This document shows, piece after piece, positions 41,789 through 44,969 of a DNA stretch of 44,969 nucleotides (the stretch's first letter is position 1; every line of letters starts with the position of its first letter). The notes under the pieces are model-generated. The model saw only the letters and a program-made list of their open reading frames with translations, was not told where the DNA came from and did no database searches. The position numbers and the translations under genes are program-made. Source of the stretch: Streptomyces sp. G44 (lineage in GTDB: Bacteria; Actinomycetota; Actinomycetes; Streptomycetales; Streptomycetaceae); the NCBI RefSeq assembly GCF_016905445.1, contig NZ_JAFEXF010000041.1, forward strand, positions 1-44,969, read 5' to 3'.

Positions 41789-44737
41789 ATGCCGCTGCTG
41801 GAGCCCGAGCCGGACGCCCTGCGCCCTTCTTCGCGCGCCGAGGGGCCCGCACCCGACCGTGTTCCGGACGGCCGGGCCGCGGGCACCCCGGAGCCGTTGA
41901 AGTCGGACCTGATCCTGCTGCTCGGCGCGGACAAGGTCCTGACCAAGGTCTCCGACCTGGTGCGGTACGCCTCGGACGCGAGCCCCTACCGCTTCCTGCC
42001 CCAGGTCGTGGTCGTCCCCGAGGACATCGACGACGTCTCGGCCGTCCTGTCGTACGCGCACGGCAAGGGCCGCGAGGTCGTCTTCCGCGCCGCCGGCACC
42101 TCGCTGAACGGTCAGGCGCAGGGCGAGGACATCCTGGTCGACGTGCGCAAGCACTGGGCGGGCGTCGAGGTGCTCGGCCGGGGCGAGCGGGCGCGGATCG
42201 GGCCCGGCACCACGGTCGTGCGGGCCAACACCACGCTCGCGCGGTTCGGCCGGGTGCTCGGCCCCGACCCGGCGAGCGCCATCGCCTGCACCGTCGGCGG
42301 CGTCGTCGCGAACAACGCCTCGGGCATGACGGCGGGGACGACCCGCAACTCCTACCGCACCCTCGCCTCGCTGACCTTCGTGCTGCCCTCCGGCACGGTC
42401 GTGGACACCGCCGAGCCGGACGCCGACGACCGGCTGGCCCGCGCGGAACCCGCCCTGTGCGAGGGGCTCCTGGCGATCAAGCGGGAGATCGAGGCGGATC
42501 CCGAGCTGGTGGCCCGCGTCCGCGCCAAGTACCTGATCAAGAACACCAACGGCTACCGCCTCGACGCCTTCCTGGACGGCTCGACGCCCGTGCAGATCCT
42601 GCGCGGCCTGATGGTCGGCTCCGAGGGCACGTTCGGCTTCATCGCGGAGGTCGTCTTCGACACGCTGCCGCTGGACCGGCACACCAGCACGGCTCTGCTC
42701 TTCTTCCCCTCGCTGCCCGCTGCCGCGGCGGCGGTGCCGCTCTTCAACGCCGCGGGGGCACTCGCCGTCGAGCTGATGGACGGCAACACCCTGCGTGCGT
42801 CGGTGAGCGTGCAGGGGGTGCCCGCCGACTGGGCCGGGCTGCCGAAGTCGACGACCGCGCTCCTGGTGGAGTTCCGCGCGCCGGACCGGGCCACACAGGA
42901 GGCGTACGAAACCGCCGCGGCCAAGGCCCTGGACGGGCTGGAGCTGGTGGCGCCGGTCCCTTCGGTGACGAACACGTTCACCCGCGACGCGAAGACCATC
43001 GGCGGCTACTGGAAGGCGCGCAAGGCGTTCGTGACGGCCGTCGGCGGCTCCCGCCCCTCGGGGACGACACTGATCACCGAGGATTTCGCGGTGCCGCCGG
43101 GACGGCTCGCCGAAGCCTGTGAGGCCCTGCTGGACCTCCAGACGCGGCACGGCTTCGACACCGCCGTCGCGGGCCACGCGGCGCACGGCAATCTGCACTT
43201 CCTGCTCGCCTTCGACGCGGCACTCCCCTCGGACGTGGAGCGGTACGCCGCGTTCATGGACGAGTTCTGCCGGCTGACCGTGGAGCGCTTCGACGGCTCG
43301 CTGAAGGCCGAGCACGCCACAGGCCGCAACATCGCGCCCTTCCTGGAGCTGGAATGGGGCCCCAAGGCGACCGAGTTGATGTGGCGCACCAAGCAGGTCA
43401 TCGACCCGGACGGAGTCCTCGCTCCGCGCGTCGTCCTCGACCGCGATCCCAAGGCCCATCTGCGGGGCCTGAAGACCATCCCCAAGGTGGAGCTGATCGC
43501 GGACCCCTGCATCGAGTGCGGCTTCTGCGAACCGACCTGCCCCAGCGAGGACTTGACCACCACACCACGCCAGCGCATCGTCCTGCGTCGCGAGATGATG
43601 CGCCAGACGCCGGGCTCCCCCGTCGAGGACGGCCTCGTCGAGGCGTACGGCTACGACGCCGTGGACACCTGCGCGGGCGACTCGACCTGCAAACTGGCGT
43701 GCCCGGTCGGCATCGACACGGGCGCCCTGATGAAAGACTTCCGGCACGCGCGTCACTCGCCCCGCGAGGAGCGGACGGCCGCGCTCGCCGCCAGCAACTT
43801 CAAGGCCGTCGAGGCGTCCGCGCGGCTCGCGGTGGCCGCCGCCGACAGGATCAGCGACCGGCTGCTCACCGCGGTGACCCGCACGGCCCGCAAGGCCGTG
43901 CGGCCCGATCTCGTGCCGGAGTGGCTGCCGCGGATTCCCGGCGCGGCGGCCCGCCGACTGCCGCGCACTGCGCGCGTGGGAGCCTCGGCGGTCTACTACC
44001 CGGCGTGCGTCAACCGCATCTTCGGCAGCCCTGGCGACCGCTCCCTTCCCGAGGCCGTCGTCGCCGTGTCCACGCGCGCGGGCAAGCCGGTGTGGATTCC
44101 GGACGACGTCGCGGGCACGTGCTGCGCGACGATCTGGCACTCCAAGGGGTACGACGCGGGGAACACCCTCATGGCCAATCGCATCGTCGAGGCGGCCTGG
44201 GGCTGGACCGCCGGCGGCCGACTGCCGCTGGTCGTCGACGCCTCGTCCTGCACCCTCGGCATCGCGCACGAGGTGGTGCCGTACCTGACGGCCGACAACC
44301 GCGCGCTGCACCGGGAGCTGACAGTCGTCGACTCGATCGTCTGGGCCGCCGACGAGCTGCTGCCCCACCTGACGGTGCGCCGCACGGTCGGCTCCGCCGT
44401 CCTGCACCCCACTTGTTCGATGCGGCATCTCGGCGACGAGGCGCAGTTGCGTGCCGTCGCGGAGGCCTGCGCGGACGAGGTGGTCGTGCCGGACGACGCC
44501 GGGTGCTGCGCGTTCGCGGGAGACCGCGGCATGCTGCACAAGGAACTCACCGAGTCGGCCACCCGCAAGGAGGCGGCGGAGGTCACCGCGCGCTCCTACG
44601 ACGCCCACCTCTCCGCGAACCGCATGTGCGAGGTCGGCATGGACCACGCGACGGGCCGCGGCTACTACTCCGTGCTCCTCGAACTGGAACGCGCGACGCG
44701 CCCCGCACCTGCGGGGTCGAGGCCACGCCGCCTCTGA
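41789..44737 (+). CDS. D-lactate dehydrogenase-like FAD/Fe-S oxidoreductase
   Basis: This is a 982-residue protein. The N-terminal FAD-binding domain (PCMH type) has VVVPEDIDDVSAVL, FRAAGTSLNGQAQGEDILVDV and CTVGGVVANNASGMTAGTTRN. An FAD-linked oxidase C-terminal domain follows with GHAAHGNLHFLLAF and LKAEHATGRNIAPF. Next is a 4Fe-4S module with DPCIECGFCEPTCPSEDL and a second Cys cluster DTCAGDSTCKLACPVGID, then CCG-type domains (YYPACVNRIFG, AGTCCATIW, HPTCSMRHLGD, DDAGCCAFAGDRGM). This is the fused layout of Dld-type D-lactate or D-2-hydroxyacid dehydrogenases that pass electrons to the respiratory chain. ATG at 41789 follows GAGGAG. Confidence 0.9.
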   Translation: MPLLEPEPDALRPSSRAEGPAPDRVPDGRAAGTPEPLKSDLILLLGADKVLTKVSDLVRYASDASPYRFLPQVVVVPEDIDDVSAVLSYAHGKGREVVFRAAGTSLNGQAQGEDILVDVRKHWAGVEVLGRGERARIGPGTTVVRANTTLARFGRVLGPDPASAIACTVGGVVANNASGMTAGTTRNSYRTLASLTFVLPSGTVVDTAEPDADDRLARAEPALCEGLLAIKREIEADPELVARVRAKYLIKNTNGYRLDAFLDGSTPVQILRGLMVGSEGTFGFIAEVVFDTLPLDRHTSTALLFFPSLPAAAAAVPLFNAAGALAVELMDGNTLRASVSVQGVPADWAGLPKSTTALLVEFRAPDRATQEAYETAAAKALDGLELVAPVPSVTNTFTRDAKTIGGYWKARKAFVTAVGGSRPSGTTLITEDFAVPPGRLAEACEALLDLQTRHGFDTAVAGHAAHGNLHFLLAFDAALPSDVERYAAFMDEFCRLTVERFDGSLKAEHATGRNIAPFLELEWGPKATELMWRTKQVIDPDGVLAPRVVLDRDPKAHLRGLKTIPKVELIADPCIECGFCEPTCPSEDLTTTPRQRIVLRREMMRQTPGSPVEDGLVEAYGYDAVDTCAGDSTCKLACPVGIDTGALMKDFRHARHSPREERTAALAASNFKAVEASARLAVAAADRISDRLLTAVTRTARKAVRPDLVPEWLPRIPGAAARRLPRTARVGASAVYYPACVNRIFGSPGDRSLPEAVVAVSTRAGKPVWIPDDVAGTCCATIWHSKGYDAGNTLMANRIVEAAWGWTAGGRLPLVVDASSCTLGIAHEVVPYLTADNRALHRELTVVDSIVWAADELLPHLTVRRTVGSAVLHPTCSMRHLGDEAQLRAVAEACADEVVVPDDAGCCAFAGDRGMLHKELTESATRKEAAEVTARSYDAHLSANRMCEVGMDHATGRGYYSVLLELERATRPAPAGSRPRRL

Positions 44738-44759
44738 GACACCGCCGCTCAGCTCCGTC

Positions 44760-44773
44760 AGCCCTCACGGGCT
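44760..44773 (+). terminator. Weak terminator-like hairpin after the D-lactate dehydrogenase gene
   Basis: AGCCC (44760-44764) pairs with GGGCT (44769-44773) over a TCAC loop, 23 bases after the stop. It is cut short by unreliable poly-C sequence just downstream, so a longer terminator may have been lost. Confidence 0.4.
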
Positions 44774-44778
44774 CCGCC

Positions 44779-44908
<130 letters not shown>

Positions 44909-44969
44909 GGTCCACCAACGACGCGCCACTCACCCCGCGAAACCGCCACCCCTTCCCTTATAACCCTAC

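Noticed and set aside
41243..44647. An 1134-residue ORF on the minus strand, opposite the D-lactate dehydrogenase-like gene
   Set aside because: It is Arg/Gly/His-rich without recognisable motifs and lies antisense to a gene with intact FAD and Fe-S motifs; high GC suppresses stops in such shadow frames.

Overview
The window looks like a piece of a Streptomyces (or close actinomycete) chromosome. GC is very high, GTG and TTG starts are common, intergenic gaps are short, and strong GAGG-type ribosome sites precede many genes. No species can be named from the sequence alone. Functions below were assigned by reading motifs, without database searches.

Region 1 (1-23348, minus strand) is one long, tightly coupled operon of 17 genes for a surface or secreted polysaccharide. 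In order of transcription it encodes a polyprenyl-phosphate sugar-1-phosphate transferase, a GDP-mannose 6-dehydrogenase-like enzyme (AlgD type), a GT4 glycosyltransferase, and two Wzz-like co-polymerases with degenerate kinase tails. Next come an asparagine synthase homologue, an alcohol dehydrogenase/Gfo-Idh-MocA fusion, a heparinase II/III-type protein, a beta-helix lipoprotein, an O-antigen polymerase/ligase-like membrane protein and a second GT4. A five-gene nucleotide-sugar cassette follows (C-methyltransferase, cytidylyltransferase, PIG-L deacetylase, SDR, DUF4910 peptidase-like protein). The last gene is a flippase cut by the window edge. The layout fits Wzx/Wzy-type assembly of a uronic-acid-containing, possibly amidated glycan that carries an unusual CDP-sugar.

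Region 2 (23349-25323) is mostly non-coding and has lower GC. It holds the upstream region of the operon, a palindrome lying within a candidate promoter, a small secreted protein of unknown function with a strong terminator-like hairpin, and one or two doubtful small ORFs.

Region 3 (25324-28714, plus strand) is a three-gene set: glucokinase-family kinase, GmhA-like SIS-domain isomerase, and a GT20 enzyme with features intermediate between OtsA and VldE. It suggests an undescribed pseudo-trehalose, heptose or cyclitol pathway.

Region 4 (28657-35800) holds a 1411-residue caspase/STAND NTPase/WD40 protein, convergent with and overlapping the GT20 gene, followed by two SDR-type epimerase/dehydrogenase genes and an alpha/beta hydrolase.

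Region 5 (35893-44737) is ordinary accessory or core content: a divergent AraC regulator and a DoxX-like/NDH-2-like oxidoreductase pair, a short MltG paralogue, a multidrug-type ABC exporter divergent from a MarR regulator, and a large FAD/Fe-S D-lactate dehydrogenase-like protein. The last ~190 bases contain long C homopolymers that look like a sequencing or assembly artefact at a contig end.
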